A stretch of DNA of 64,000 bases from JAAOIF01 sp965217125 (GCA_965217125.1 OZ244244.1:1488001-1552000), one strand, 5' to 3'; positions 35,168 to 44,405 are shown, counted from the first letter of the stretch. The notes: a model not told the origin generated them from the sequence alone. Program-made: numbers and translations.

Positions 35168-35662
35168 TTATGTGTATTTTGAATCTTGTAATTTAGTTTG
35201 GTTAATCGCGCTCTCATGCTTATCACCTACTTCTAATAAGTGAGCCTTATCAATAATACTGCCCTGCCTTGAACCGACAAAAGCATAATCAAAAATCTGG
35301 GTTTCAACAATCGCATCCACTGGGCAGGCCTCTTCACAAAAACCACAAAAAATACACTTAAATAAATCAATATCGTATTGGGTTGTGCGCCGTGTGCCGT
35401 CATCACGCATTGCTGATTCAATGGTAATCGCATTAGCTGGACACACTGCCTCACACAACTTGCAAGCAATACAGCGCTCTTCACCATTTGGGTAACGACG
35501 CAAGGCATGCAACCCTCTAAAACGCGGTGAAATTGGGGTTCTTTCCTCGGGGAATTGCACGGTGATTTTTTTATTCACCATCTCTTTAGCGGTAATCTTC
35601 ATACCGCCACGCAATTCACTCAGGCTAAAATCTTTTGTTAATTTTTTTAGTTTTTTAATCAT
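35168..35662 (-). CDS. nuoI: NADH:quinone oxidoreductase subunit I
   Basis: Peripheral-arm subunit with iron-sulfur clusters N6a and N6b, 164 aa. The two ferredoxin motifs are CIACKLCEAVCP and CIFCGFCEEACP. GGAG precedes ATG 35662. It is followed not by nuoJ but by an MNT/HEPN pair. Confidence 0.97.
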   Translation of the reverse strand: MIKKLKKLTKDFSLSELRGGMKITAKEMVNKKITVQFPEERTPISPRFRGLHALRRYPNGEERCIACKLCEAVCPANAITIESAMRDDGTRRTTQYDIDLFKCIFCGFCEEACPVDAIVETQIFDYAFVGSRQGSIIDKAHLLEVGDKHESAINQTKLQDSKYT

Positions 35663-35675
35663 AAATTACTCCTTG

Positions 35676-36752
35676 TTAAAACCACGGCGCTATTTGTAGT
35701 TGCGTCATTAAAGCCACTACAAAAATCCAAGCAATGGTCAGTGGTAAAAACACCTTCCAAGACAAACGCATAATTTGGTCATAGCGGAAACGCGGAAAAG
35801 TTGCACGAATCCATAAATACAAAAACATAAATACAACTGTCTTTGCCAATAACCATATTAAATCTGGCACCCAAGCAAAACTTGTTTGTAAATAAGGAAC
35901 GCCTTCAAATGGCGAATGCCAACCACCAAAAAACATAATAACAGCAAGCACTGCCATCAAAATCATATTAGCATATTCTGCCAAGAAAAATACCGCAAAA
36001 GTCATGCCTGAATATTCAACATGGGTGCCGCCAACGATTTCTGATTCACCCTCAACCACATCAAATGGTGCGCGGTTGGTTTCCACTAAAGCGGAAATAA
36101 AAAACACAATCATCATAGGGAATAATGGCAGCCAATACCAATGCAGCATACTACCTTTTTGTGCCTCAACAATCACATTTAAGTTTACACTGCCAGCAAT
36201 CATCACCACAGTTACCAAAGCAAAACCAACCACAATTTCATAAGACACCAACAACGATGCACTACGCAATGCTCCCAATAATGGATACTTAGAATTAGAG
36301 GCCCAACCCGCTAAAATAATGCCATACACGCCAATTGAGCCAATTGCTAATACATATAATAAACTGACATCTAAATTAGCAACATAAATGCCTTCACCAA
36401 AAGGAATCACTGCCCATACTGCAATCGCTGGTGCAATCGCTAATACTGGTGCTAACAGGAATAAATAAATATTTGCCTTAGTTGGAAAAATAATTTCCTT
36501 AGTCATCAGCTTTAACGCATCAGCAATCGGCTGCAACCAACCCTTAGGACCCACACGATTTGGGCCAATTCTTAGCTGCATATAACCAATCACTTTGCGC
36601 TCTGCATAAGTAAAATAAGCCACCACCAACATCAACGGCATTAGCAACACAATCGCCTTGATTAAGATGATAAGCACGCTCGCAATAGCGCCATCATACC
36701 AAGAAATCAATCCATACAACCGCTCAGTAAACGCCTGCCATAATGCCATCAT
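35676..36752 (-). CDS. nuoH: NADH:quinone oxidoreductase subunit H
   Basis: Membrane subunit that forms the quinone chamber entrance, 358 aa with about eight helices. Motifs: RIGPNRVGPKGWLQPIADA and the acidic loop RAPFDVVEGESEIVGG. Two adjacent ATGs (36752, 36749); the first overlaps the nuoG stop. Confidence 0.97.
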   Translation of the reverse strand: MMALWQAFTERLYGLISWYDGAIASVLIILIKAIVLLMPLMLVVAYFTYAERKVIGYMQLRIGPNRVGPKGWLQPIADALKLMTKEIIFPTKANIYLFLLAPVLAIAPAIAVWAVIPFGEGIYVANLDVSLLYVLAIGSIGVYGIILAGWASNSKYPLLGALRSASLLVSYEIVVGFALVTVVMIAGSVNLNVIVEAQKGSMLHWYWLPLFPMMIVFFISALVETNRAPFDVVEGESEIVGGTHVEYSGMTFAVFFLAEYANMILMAVLAVIMFFGGWHSPFEGVPYLQTSFAWVPDLIWLLAKTVVFMFLYLWIRATFPRFRYDQIMRLSWKVFLPLTIAWIFVVALMTQLQIAPWF

Positions 36753-39001
36753 GGTTGAGCTCCTGTGTGGGTGGTGCGATTGGCATTAATAAACACACAA
36801 TTATCTGCCACCGTTTCACTGATAAGCACTGGCACACCTAAGTATTCATCATCTTGGGATAGTTCCAATTTACTGGCACTTGCCTGATTCATCGAAGCAC
36901 TATGGAGCTGACCGATCTTAGCGGCTTGCAATGAGGCTGAGTGTCTTAATAGGGCATCCACTGCATAAGGTGATTTTTGCCAAATAACCTGAATGCCGTG
37001 TTTTGTCGTTAAATCAATATTAACATCAGTTGATGGCTGTTGATGAGACTGATGCAGTGCCTCAGTAGTAATCTGCGCGGAATCGGCATAATGAAAACCC
37101 GGTAATTCTAATAAATCTGCCAAGACTTTTAATATTTTCCAAGCTGGCTTGGCGTTACTCGGTGGATTCACTGCTGCTGCAAATGATTGCACTTTATCTT
37201 CAATATTGACATGCGAGCCTGAGCTTTCATAGAAACTGGCAATTGGTAACATAACATCCGAATATTGCATCACACTCTCATCTTTAAAGCTGTTTAGGGA
37301 AATGACAAAGGTGTTATCACTGCTGAGCGCATCAATCGCTTGGGCTGGGTGGTGAAAATCATAATGCGGATAAATATCTAATAAAATATAGGCTTTAAGG
37401 TTTGCGAATAACATCTTATTCACATTTAGACCATTCTTGCCCGGCACAAAACCAACTAAGTTTGCTGCTTTGCTATTAGCAGTTGCGCTCACATTTAATG
37501 TGGCGCTATTGCTTTGTTGTGCAATTTGCTTGAGCAATGCGGCAATATTAGCAGCTTGTGGGTTGTTAATGATATGCTCGCCCAATACAATCACGCAATT
37601 CTCTGATTGTAATAATTTATCAGCCAATTGTGTGGCACTATCATCCACTACAACAGCCTCAAGGTAGTGCGGAATCTGCGCCTGATTACTTTGTAAAATT
37701 GACTTTAAAACAGCGCCCAATAAAACAACAATTTGATTAGGTGCAACAATATGCTCATTATTAAGTTTATAGTTAAAATCAAATGCCATAACATTAACCA
37801 CATCAATACTTGCACCAGCCAAACTTGCCTTACGCAAACGGTGGTTAATCATCGGTTGTTCTAATCTAAGATTAGAGCCTATAAGCAGTGCATATTCGAC
37901 CTTTTCTAAATCAACAAGTCCAATATTTGAATCCAGCATAATTGGGGCATCAAGATTATTAACATTTAAACGATAATCAATATTTTCAGAACCAACTTCT
38001 GTTAATATTTTTCGCAATAAATAAAATTCTTCAAGGGTTGCTGTATTTGATGCTAATGCACCCAACTTATCTGCTTGACGAGCGTTAAACACATTATTCG
38101 CCAAGCCTCTAACAGCAAAATCCAATGCCACATTCCATTCCACTTCTTGCCATTTACCTTCGACTTTAATCTGTGGCGTTAGTAGCCTATTTTTATGTGC
38201 CAGACCTTCGTAAGAAAAACGATCTCGGTCGGAAATCCAAGTTTCATTAATTGCATCATTATCGCGTGCAACAACTCGTTTGAGCTTGTTTTTATAAGTT
38301 TGAGTAATAATATTAGAGCCGACTAAATCATGTCTGGCAATGTTAGCTGATGCATTCATCTGCCAAGATCTAAGTTCATAACGAAATGGCTTAGAGGTCA
38401 GTGCGCCGACTGGGCAAACATCAATCATATTGCCTGATAGCTCTGATTGAATCCCCTCAGCTAAAAACGGCTCAATCTTCATATCCTCACCACGACCAAT
38501 ACCGCCCATTTCCATAATACCAGCCACCTCAGCGCCGAAGCGCACACAACGCGTGCAATGAATACAGCGGGTCATATCTGTTTGAATCAGTGCGCCAATA
38601 TCGCCATCAACAACAATGCGTTTACCCTCGTTAAAGCGAGACACATCTGCACCGTAATCCATTGCCACATCTTGTAATTCACATTCACCGCCCTGGTCAC
38701 AAATCGGGCAATCAAGCGGATGATTGATCAGCAAAAATTCCATCACTGCTTTTTGCGCTGCTTTGGCTTTCTCATTTTGCGTATGCACTTTCATCCCCTC
38801 ATTAACTGGGGTAGAACAAGCTGTTTGCGGCTTAGGCACGCCCTCAATATCGAGCAAACACATACGACAGTTAGCTGCCACTGAGAGTTTCTTATGGTAG
38901 CAAAATCTAGGCACACTAATACCTTCTCTATCAGTAACCGCAATCAGCATTTCACCTGCCTGCGCAGTTACAATATTACCGTTAATTTCAATTTCTATCA
39001 T
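36749..39001 (-). CDS. nuoG: NADH:quinone oxidoreductase subunit G
   Basis: Largest peripheral subunit, 750 aa. The N-terminal ferredoxin-like domain has Cys for the 2Fe-2S cluster (FCYHKKLSVAANCRMC), the His-Cys cluster motif HPLDCPICDQGGEC, and CIHCTRCVRFG with VCPVGAL. The rest is a degenerate molybdopterin-oxidoreductase-like domain. Its ATG overlaps the stop of the upstream MNT gene (ATGA). Confidence 0.96.
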   Translation of the reverse strand: MIEIEINGNIVTAQAGEMLIAVTDREGISVPRFCYHKKLSVAANCRMCLLDIEGVPKPQTACSTPVNEGMKVHTQNEKAKAAQKAVMEFLLINHPLDCPICDQGGECELQDVAMDYGADVSRFNEGKRIVVDGDIGALIQTDMTRCIHCTRCVRFGAEVAGIMEMGGIGRGEDMKIEPFLAEGIQSELSGNMIDVCPVGALTSKPFRYELRSWQMNASANIARHDLVGSNIITQTYKNKLKRVVARDNDAINETWISDRDRFSYEGLAHKNRLLTPQIKVEGKWQEVEWNVALDFAVRGLANNVFNARQADKLGALASNTATLEEFYLLRKILTEVGSENIDYRLNVNNLDAPIMLDSNIGLVDLEKVEYALLIGSNLRLEQPMINHRLRKASLAGASIDVVNVMAFDFNYKLNNEHIVAPNQIVVLLGAVLKSILQSNQAQIPHYLEAVVVDDSATQLADKLLQSENCVIVLGEHIINNPQAANIAALLKQIAQQSNSATLNVSATANSKAANLVGFVPGKNGLNVNKMLFANLKAYILLDIYPHYDFHHPAQAIDALSSDNTFVISLNSFKDESVMQYSDVMLPIASFYESSGSHVNIEDKVQSFAAAVNPPSNAKPAWKILKVLADLLELPGFHYADSAQITTEALHQSHQQPSTDVNIDLTTKHGIQVIWQKSPYAVDALLRHSASLQAAKIGQLHSASMNQASASKLELSQDDEYLGVPVLISETVADNCVFINANRTTHTGAQP

Positions 39002-39303
39002 AATTCTTTTAACACTTTATATTGCTTTTTAATATTGTCTTTAAAATAATTTGGAATTCTATTCCAATCTAGCACATCTACCAAAAATGGGATATTAGAC
39101 TCTCTCAAACCTTCTTTAAAACTAATAAACTCTTTAAAATCAAGCGGTTTGTTATCTTTTGTTCTGATAACCAAATCTAAATCACTGCCAGAATGCGCCC
39201 TATTATTTACCCTAGAACCAAAGGCCCAAAGCTCAATACTGGTTTTTATACTATTATCCAATATTTGTAATATTGTTCGTTTGTCATTATTGTTAAGTAA
39301 CAT
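38998..39303 (-). CDS. MNT-type minimal nucleotidyltransferase (pair 2)
   Basis: A 101-aa protein with FGSRVNNRAHSGSDLDL: GSRV at 29-32 and Asp41/Asp43 form GSx(10)DxD; Asp76 or Asp79 in FLVDVLDW is the likely third acid. ATG 39303 overlaps the HEPN gene by 11 nt; a TTG at 39315 is also open. Its stop overlaps the nuoG start. It is clearly different in sequence from pair 1, so not a recent copy. Confidence 0.86.
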   Translation of the reverse strand: MLLNNNDKRTILQILDNSIKTSIELWAFGSRVNNRAHSGSDLDLVIRTKDNKPLDFKEFISFKEGLRESNIPFLVDVLDWNRIPNYFKDNIKKQYKVLKEL

Positions 39304-39727
39304 TTGATTTTTCAATATTTTTAACTAAACTTTGAGCATCAATTATAAATTGTGGCACTAAACTTATTGTTCTATTTGCTAATTTCTCCCCATAATTATG
39401 TGCAGTTTGATTGCTACTATCTCTATATTCAAACCATCTTTTTGTTTCATTTTCATCTAATAAACTGACTTTATGTGTATAACGAAAAATTTCTTTGAAA
39501 AATAATTTATCTAATTCTTTATTATTGGAAAAATATGGCTCTATCACTTTTTTTAACAACTTTCCAGATTGTTCTAAAATAACCTCAAATTCTTTAATAC
39601 TAGCACTGCGATAAACATCATATAAAACATCATCTTTATTTTGTTGTGTTAATAACCTATAGGCCAAAACAAGACTATTTATACATTTTGTCAAAAAATC
39701 AGTGTTAACTATTAGTATTTTTGCCAT
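39293..39727 (-). CDS. HEPN-domain protein, HI0074/HepT-like (pair 2)
   Basis: A 144-aa helical protein. The motif region reads YRDSSNQTAHNYGE (His110). Against the family pattern RNxTxHTYxE, the Arg of the RNase motif is Ser105 here, although Arg102 lies nearby, so ribonuclease activity may be altered or lost. It starts 2 nt after the nuoF stop and precedes its MNT partner, the reverse of the order in pair 1. Confidence 0.82.
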   Translation of the reverse strand: MAKILIVNTDFLTKCINSLVLAYRLLTQQNKDDVLYDVYRSASIKEFEVILEQSGKLLKKVIEPYFSNNKELDKLFFKEIFRYTHKVSLLDENETKRWFEYRDSSNQTAHNYGEKLANRTISLVPQFIIDAQSLVKNIEKSNVT

Positions 39728-39729
39728 AA

Positions 39730-41001
39730 TTATTCTTTCACCACCATACTTTTACCATGTTCGATATAGTATTCAAACTCTTCGCGGAAACATCGCAAAA
39801 AACTTTCAACAGGCATAGCGGCGGCATCGCCTAATGCGCAAATGGTATTGCCCATAATTTTACTCTGCACGCCTAACAACAAATCAATATCGCCAGCTTT
39901 GCCGTTACCGTCCATAATGCGTTTTAACACACGATACAGCCAGCCAGTGCCTTCACGACACGGGGTGCACTGACCACAAGATTCATCATAATAAAAATGT
40001 GATAATCGGGTTAAGACTGCTACCATACAAGTGCTGTCATCCATAATAATCACTGAGCCGGCGCCGAGCATTGAGCCGGCTTTCGCAATGCCGTCATAAT
40101 CCATAGTCATGGCCATTGCAGCATCAGCAGTTAAAACGGGGGTTGATGAGCCGCCGGGAATAACGGCTTTGAGCTTTCGCCCAGCGCGTAATCCGCCTGC
40201 CATTGCTAATAAATCACTAAATTTTGTCCCCATCGGCACTTCAAAATTAGCCGGCTTATTGACATGACCAGACACTGAAAATAATTTACAGCCACCAGAA
40301 TTTTCTACCCCTAAATCAGCAAACCATTGTCCGCCATTCATCAAAATATCTGGCACTGAGGCAAAACTCTCAGTATTGTTAATAGTGGTCGGCTGACCAA
40401 ATAAACCCACATTTGCTGGGAATGGCGGTTTGAACCTTGGCTGACCTTTTTTGCCCTCAAGTGATTCTAATAGTGCCGTCTCTTCGCCACAAATATAAGC
40501 ACCAGCACCTAAGTGTGTGTATAAGTCAAAACTCACTGAACTACCATCAATATTCTCACCTAACAAGCGGGCAGCATACGCTTCTTTGAGCGCCTCCTCA
40601 AAGCGATAAAATGGCTGCATAAATTCACCGCGAATATAGTTATAACCTTTGCTTGCATTCATCACAAAGCCGCCAATCGCCATACCTTCAATCACGGCAT
40701 GCGGGTTATATCTTAAAATATCGCGGTCTTTACAAGTGCCCGGCTCGCCCTCGTCTGAGTTACACACCACATATTTTTGCACCTCGCTATGGCGTGGCAT
40801 AAAACTCCATTTAAGTCCAGTTGGAAAACCAGCGCCGCCACGACCACGCAGCCCTGAGATTTTCAGCTCGTCAATAATTTGCTCGGGGGTAAATTCACCT
40901 TTTAGAATCTTACGCCAAACGCAATAGCCGCCACTTGCTTCGTATGTTGCTAACGACCAGCAATTATCTTTGTCTAAATTTTTAAAGCAAACTTCGTTCA
41001 T
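39730..41001 (-). CDS. nuoF: NADH:quinone oxidoreductase subunit F
   Basis: NADH- and FMN-binding subunit, 423 aa. The FMN/NADH loop is GLRGRGGAGFPTGLKW (near residue 50) and the N3 cluster motif is SCGQCTPCREGTGW. Entry point of electrons to complex I. Two bases separate it from nuoE; a HEPN/MNT pair follows. Confidence 0.97.
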   Translation of the reverse strand: MNEVCFKNLDKDNCWSLATYEASGGYCVWRKILKGEFTPEQIIDELKISGLRGRGGAGFPTGLKWSFMPRHSEVQKYVVCNSDEGEPGTCKDRDILRYNPHAVIEGMAIGGFVMNASKGYNYIRGEFMQPFYRFEEALKEAYAARLLGENIDGSSVSFDLYTHLGAGAYICGEETALLESLEGKKGQPRFKPPFPANVGLFGQPTTINNTESFASVPDILMNGGQWFADLGVENSGGCKLFSVSGHVNKPANFEVPMGTKFSDLLAMAGGLRAGRKLKAVIPGGSSTPVLTADAAMAMTMDYDGIAKAGSMLGAGSVIIMDDSTCMVAVLTRLSHFYYDESCGQCTPCREGTGWLYRVLKRIMDGNGKAGDIDLLLGVQSKIMGNTICALGDAAAMPVESFLRCFREEFEYYIEHGKSMVVKE

Positions 41002-41003
41002 AA

Positions 41004-41477
41004 TTATCTTAAATTGTATAAAATTTCATCGAGCTTTTGTTCGCTCAAATTTTGATAGTAAGTATCGTCAATTTGCAACATTGGCGCACCGACACAAGCA
41101 CCTAAGCACTCAACTTTCTTAATACTAAAACGACCATCTTTAGTAGGCTCACCCACTTTAATTTCGTGCTTTTTTTCCAAATAACTAATCAAATCATCCG
41201 CACCATTTAGCATACAAGAAATATTGTGACAAAAACGAATCACATGTTTGCCAACAGGTTTATGATTGTAGTTTTCATAAAAAGTCGCCACCTCAGCCAC
41301 AGCAATGCCCGGCATATCTAAATAATCAGCCACAGCTTGAATAGTCTCAGGTGTTAGCTTATTTTCATTTTCTGCTTGGACGATTTTCAACGCCTCCATC
41401 ACCGCAGAACTCTGCCTGCCCGCTGGATATTTTGCTACCCATGCGTCTATTTGTTTTTTTGCATTATTTGAAATCAT
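41004..41477 (-). CDS. nuoE: NADH:quinone oxidoreductase subunit E
   Basis: Thioredoxin-fold subunit with 2Fe-2S cluster N1a, 157 aa. Cluster cysteines lie in CHNISCMLNG and VECLGACVGAP. Preceded by a 189-bp gap that holds a long imperfect hairpin instead of the usual tight junction with nuoD. Confidence 0.97.
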   Translation of the reverse strand: MISNNAKKQIDAWVAKYPAGRQSSAVMEALKIVQAENENKLTPETIQAVADYLDMPGIAVAEVATFYENYNHKPVGKHVIRFCHNISCMLNGADDLISYLEKKHEIKVGEPTKDGRFSIKKVECLGACVGAPMLQIDDTYYQNLSEQKLDEILYNLR

Positions 41478-41545
41478 AATAAATTTAATTAAAACCAGTA
41501 TTTTTTAAAATATAACACCGTAGAAAGAGAAATACGAAGTTTTCA

Positions 41546-41666
41546 GAAACGAGTATTTTTGCCTTTAATAAGACGAATGTAGAAAAATATGAAAGAGCAT
41601 AGTAAAAACTATGTGACTGAATATTTTTCAAATTCAACGCAATTAAAGGTGAAAAGACGAAGTTTC
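41546..41666. repeat. Long imperfect palindrome between nuoD and nuoE
   Basis: The two ~58-nt arms fold back around a perfect central CATAGT-AAAA-ACTATG. Arms share GAAAC, CCTTTAAT and GAAAAATAT blocks in order. It ends at the nuoD stop codon and lies in the nuo transcript. Such REP-like hairpins can set mRNA processing or partial termination; that role is inference. A 61-codon open frame across it looks accidental. Confidence 0.75.
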
Positions 41667-42920
41667 TCATCTGTCTATCTCTCCGAAAACTATATCTTGC
41701 GTGCCGATTATGGTTACAACATCTGAAAGCATATGCCCTGTTGCCATCTCGTCCATAGCTGCTAAATGTGCAAAACCGGGCGCTCTAATTTTAATGCGGT
41801 ATGGTTTATTAGCACCATCGGATATTAAATATATGCCAAATTCGCCTTTCGGATGCTCAATTGCTGAATAAACTTCGCCTTTAGGCAAACAATAACCTTC
41901 GGTAAAAAGTTTAAAGTGATGAATAAGCGACTCCATATCGTCTTTCATATTGATGCGTTTCGGTGGCGATATTTTATGGTTGTCGCTGATGACGGGGCCT
42001 GGGTTATTTTGTAACCAATCCACACATTGTTCGATGATTTTATTTGATTGACGCATTTCTTCCATACGCACCAAATAGCGATCATAACTATCGCCGGTTA
42101 CCCCGACCGGAATATCAAATTTTAATTTATGATAAACTGCATAAGGCTGGTTTTTCCTAATATCCCAAGGCACGCCTGAGCCGCGTAGCATAGGACCGGT
42201 AAAGCCAAGTTGTTTGGCTCGACTTTTAGAAACAATGCCAATATTCACCAAACGCTGCTTCCAAATACGATTATCGGTCAATAAGTCATCATATTGCTTA
42301 ATGCTTTTAGGGAATTGTTTGACAAAATCTGCAATAAAATCCAGTAATGAGCCTTGACGATTGGCATTCATTGCTTTTAACTCTTTAGCAGTGCGAAAAT
42401 CTGACTCTAAATATTGCGGCATTTTGTCTGGCAAATCGCGATAAACCCCGCCTGGACGGTAATATGTTGCGTGCATACGCGAGCCTGAAACCGCTTCATA
42501 GCAATCAATCAGCTTTTCACGCTCACGAAAAGCATAGAGGAAAATACTCATTGCGCCCACATCAAGCCCGTGTGTGCCGAGCCACATAAGGTGGTTTAAA
42601 ATGCGGGTAATCTCATCGAACATTACCCGAATATACTGAGCGCGCTCAGGTATTTCTAAATCCAGCATTTTTTCAATCGCCATCACATAGGCATGCTCAT
42701 TGCACATCATCGAGACATAATCCAGCCTGTCCATGTAGCCGATTGATTGATTGTATGGCTTAGATTCAGCGAGCTTTTCTGTGCCACGATGCAACAGCCC
42801 GATATGCGGGTCTGCACGCTCAATCACCTCGCCATCAATTTCTAAAATTAGACGCAACACGCCATGTGCCGCAGGATGTTGTGGTCCAAAATTAAGGGTG
42901 TAGTTGCGAATTTCTGCCAT
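41667..42920 (-). CDS. nuoD: NADH:quinone oxidoreductase subunit D
   Basis: 49-kDa subunit related to [NiFe]-hydrogenase large chains, forming the quinone site with NuoB, 417 aa. Motifs: FGPQHPAAHGVLRL at the N terminus and the HIGLLHRGTEKL segment. ATG overlaps the stop of the upstream small membrane gene by one base (TAATG). Confidence 0.97.
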   Translation of the reverse strand: MAEIRNYTLNFGPQHPAAHGVLRLILEIDGEVIERADPHIGLLHRGTEKLAESKPYNQSIGYMDRLDYVSMMCNEHAYVMAIEKMLDLEIPERAQYIRVMFDEITRILNHLMWLGTHGLDVGAMSIFLYAFREREKLIDCYEAVSGSRMHATYYRPGGVYRDLPDKMPQYLESDFRTAKELKAMNANRQGSLLDFIADFVKQFPKSIKQYDDLLTDNRIWKQRLVNIGIVSKSRAKQLGFTGPMLRGSGVPWDIRKNQPYAVYHKLKFDIPVGVTGDSYDRYLVRMEEMRQSNKIIEQCVDWLQNNPGPVISDNHKISPPKRINMKDDMESLIHHFKLFTEGYCLPKGEVYSAIEHPKGEFGIYLISDGANKPYRIKIRAPGFAHLAAMDEMATGHMLSDVVTIIGTQDIVFGEIDR

Positions 42921-43090
42921 TACGATTTGTGTTTATGCTCGTGTTTAGGCTTATCTTCCATAGACATGGATAGTGCATACATTGCATAAAAAAAGACCCC
43001 CGTAGCCAAAAATAAAACAAAATAGCCAAAGACTTCCCTAATGCCAGCCGCTGAAGTTAAATAGTCAAGTATTGGTTTAATTTCATCCAT
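42920..43090 (-). CDS. Small membrane protein, His/Lys-rich tail
   Basis: A 56-aa reading frame: one transmembrane segment (VFGYFVLFLATGVFFYAMYA) and a charged C terminus with HEHKHK. Both ends are locked into the operon: the ATG overlaps the previous stop (TGATG) and the stop overlaps nuoD (TAATG). No family is recognised. Such close coupling supports a real gene; an accessory role at complex I is speculation. Confidence 0.68.
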   Translation of the reverse strand: MDEIKPILDYLTSAAGIREVFGYFVLFLATGVFFYAMYALSMSMEDKPKHEHKHKS

Positions 43091-43314
43091 CATTCTTCTC
43101 CTAAATCGTTAATTAATTTATAAATTTTCTCAATCATCAAGCTGACAAATTTAAGCATAACAAAAAGTGTTACAATAGCAATGAATAATTGTAGCGTATT
43201 CACCTGATTAAAATTTTGAAAAATCCATGCTATAGTAGACACAAAAATAACCAAAGAAATACTGAGAAAAATCTTTAAAACACCAATTTTTTCTTTAATT
43301 TGAAGTTGATTCAT
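43090..43314 (-). CDS. Small two-helix membrane protein
   Basis: A 74-aa protein with two hydrophobic segments (FLSISLVIFVSTIAWIF and LQLFIAIVTLFVMLKFVSLM) and charged ends. ATG overlaps the nuoC stop (ATGA), and its stop overlaps the next small gene. No family recognised. With the following 56-aa gene it forms an extra pair between nuoC and nuoD. Confidence 0.68.
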   Translation of the reverse strand: MNQLQIKEKIGVLKIFLSISLVIFVSTIAWIFQNFNQVNTLQLFIAIVTLFVMLKFVSLMIEKIYKLINDLGEE

Positions 43315-43925
43315 TTTCTAATCACCCTCGGCACATTAACATTCGGCTCAATACTAACAGGCTCATAAACCACACGACCCAAATCTTCATCATAACGCAT
43401 TTCAACCTCGCCAATCATCGGGAAATCCTTACGCAACGGGTGTCCAACAAAACCATAATCGGTCAAAATTCGGCGTAAATCTGTGTGATTTTCAAATAAA
43501 ATCCCAAATAAATCAAAGGCTTCGCGTTCATACCAATTAGCCGATGCCCAAATATCGGTTACTGATTGAATAATTGGCTGTGCCTCGTCAATGTAGGATT
43601 TAACCCTAAGTCGGTAATTCTTGCTGACTGATAATAAATGATAAACTACTGCAAAACGCCGCTCGTGCCGGTCTTCATTGCCCTGTGTTTCACGCGCTCT
43701 ACTAAAACCCGAAGAGCTGGCATCGGCGTTCCAATCAGCTTGACCATAAGTTAAATAATCAACGCCGCATAAGTCAATCAGAGTATCGAATGAAAAAGTG
43801 TCTCTAAGCTTTAAACAAGTTTTAATAATGTCTTTAGCATCAACCGTTAAAGTAATCTCAGCAAATTCCTCAGCCAAAATATTTGCGTCAAATTCTTCAA
43901 TTAATTGTGCTTTGAGATTTTGCAT
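43311..43925 (-). CDS. nuoC: NADH:quinone oxidoreductase subunit C
   Basis: 30-kDa peripheral subunit, 204 aa, not fused to NuoD. Motifs: LCGVDYLTYG, RFAVVYHLLSV, and WYEREAFDLFGILFENHTDLRRIL with DYGFVGHPLRKDFP. Directly abuts nuoB. Confidence 0.97.
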   Translation of the reverse strand: MQNLKAQLIEEFDANILAEEFAEITLTVDAKDIIKTCLKLRDTFSFDTLIDLCGVDYLTYGQADWNADASSSGFSRARETQGNEDRHERRFAVVYHLLSVSKNYRLRVKSYIDEAQPIIQSVTDIWASANWYEREAFDLFGILFENHTDLRRILTDYGFVGHPLRKDFPMIGEVEMRYDEDLGRVVYEPVSIEPNVNVPRVIRK

Positions 43926-44405
43926 TTATGTTCTCGCAATGGTATTGGTGTGGCGAATTTTGTCTTGCAGTTGTAAAATACCATAAAGTAAGGCCTCTGC
44001 TGTTGGCGGGCAGCCCGGCACATATACATCAACTGGCACAATGCGATCACAGCCGCGTACCACCGCATAAGAATAATGATAATAGCCACCGCCATTCGCA
44101 CATGAGCCCATCGAAATTACCCATTTTGGCTCAGGCATCTGGTCATACACCTTTCTCAAAGCTGGTGCCATCTTATTAGTTAGGGTGCCGGCTACAATCA
44201 TTAAATCTGATTGACGCGGTGTCGGGCGAAATACAATACCGAAGCGGTCTAAGTCATAACGCGACGAACCAGCCTCCATCATCTCCACCGCACAACAAGC
44301 CAGGCCAAATGTCATGGGCCATAGTGAGCCGGTCCTTGCCCAATTAATAACTTTGTCTAGCGAGGTGGTAACAAAACCTTCTTTTATTAAACCTTCAATT
44401 GCCAT
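43926..44405 (-). CDS. nuoB: NADH:quinone oxidoreductase subunit B
   Basis: Subunit with the terminal N2 4Fe-4S cluster, 159 aa. Cluster cysteines: GLACCAVEMM, MGSCANGGG and VPGCPPTAEAL. Stop and nuoC start are contiguous. Confidence 0.97.
   Translation of the reverse strand: MAIEGLIKEGFVTTSLDKVINWARTGSLWPMTFGLACCAVEMMEAGSSRYDLDRFGIVFRPTPRQSDLMIVAGTLTNKMAPALRKVYDQMPEPKWVISMGSCANGGGYYHYSYAVVRGCDRIVPVDVYVPGCPPTAEALLYGILQLQDKIRHTNTIART

Noticed and set aside
41485..41670. 61-codon minus-strand frame between nuoD and nuoE
   Set aside because: It lies across an imperfect palindrome, has no family similarity, and its start lies in the nuoD end; more likely accidental.
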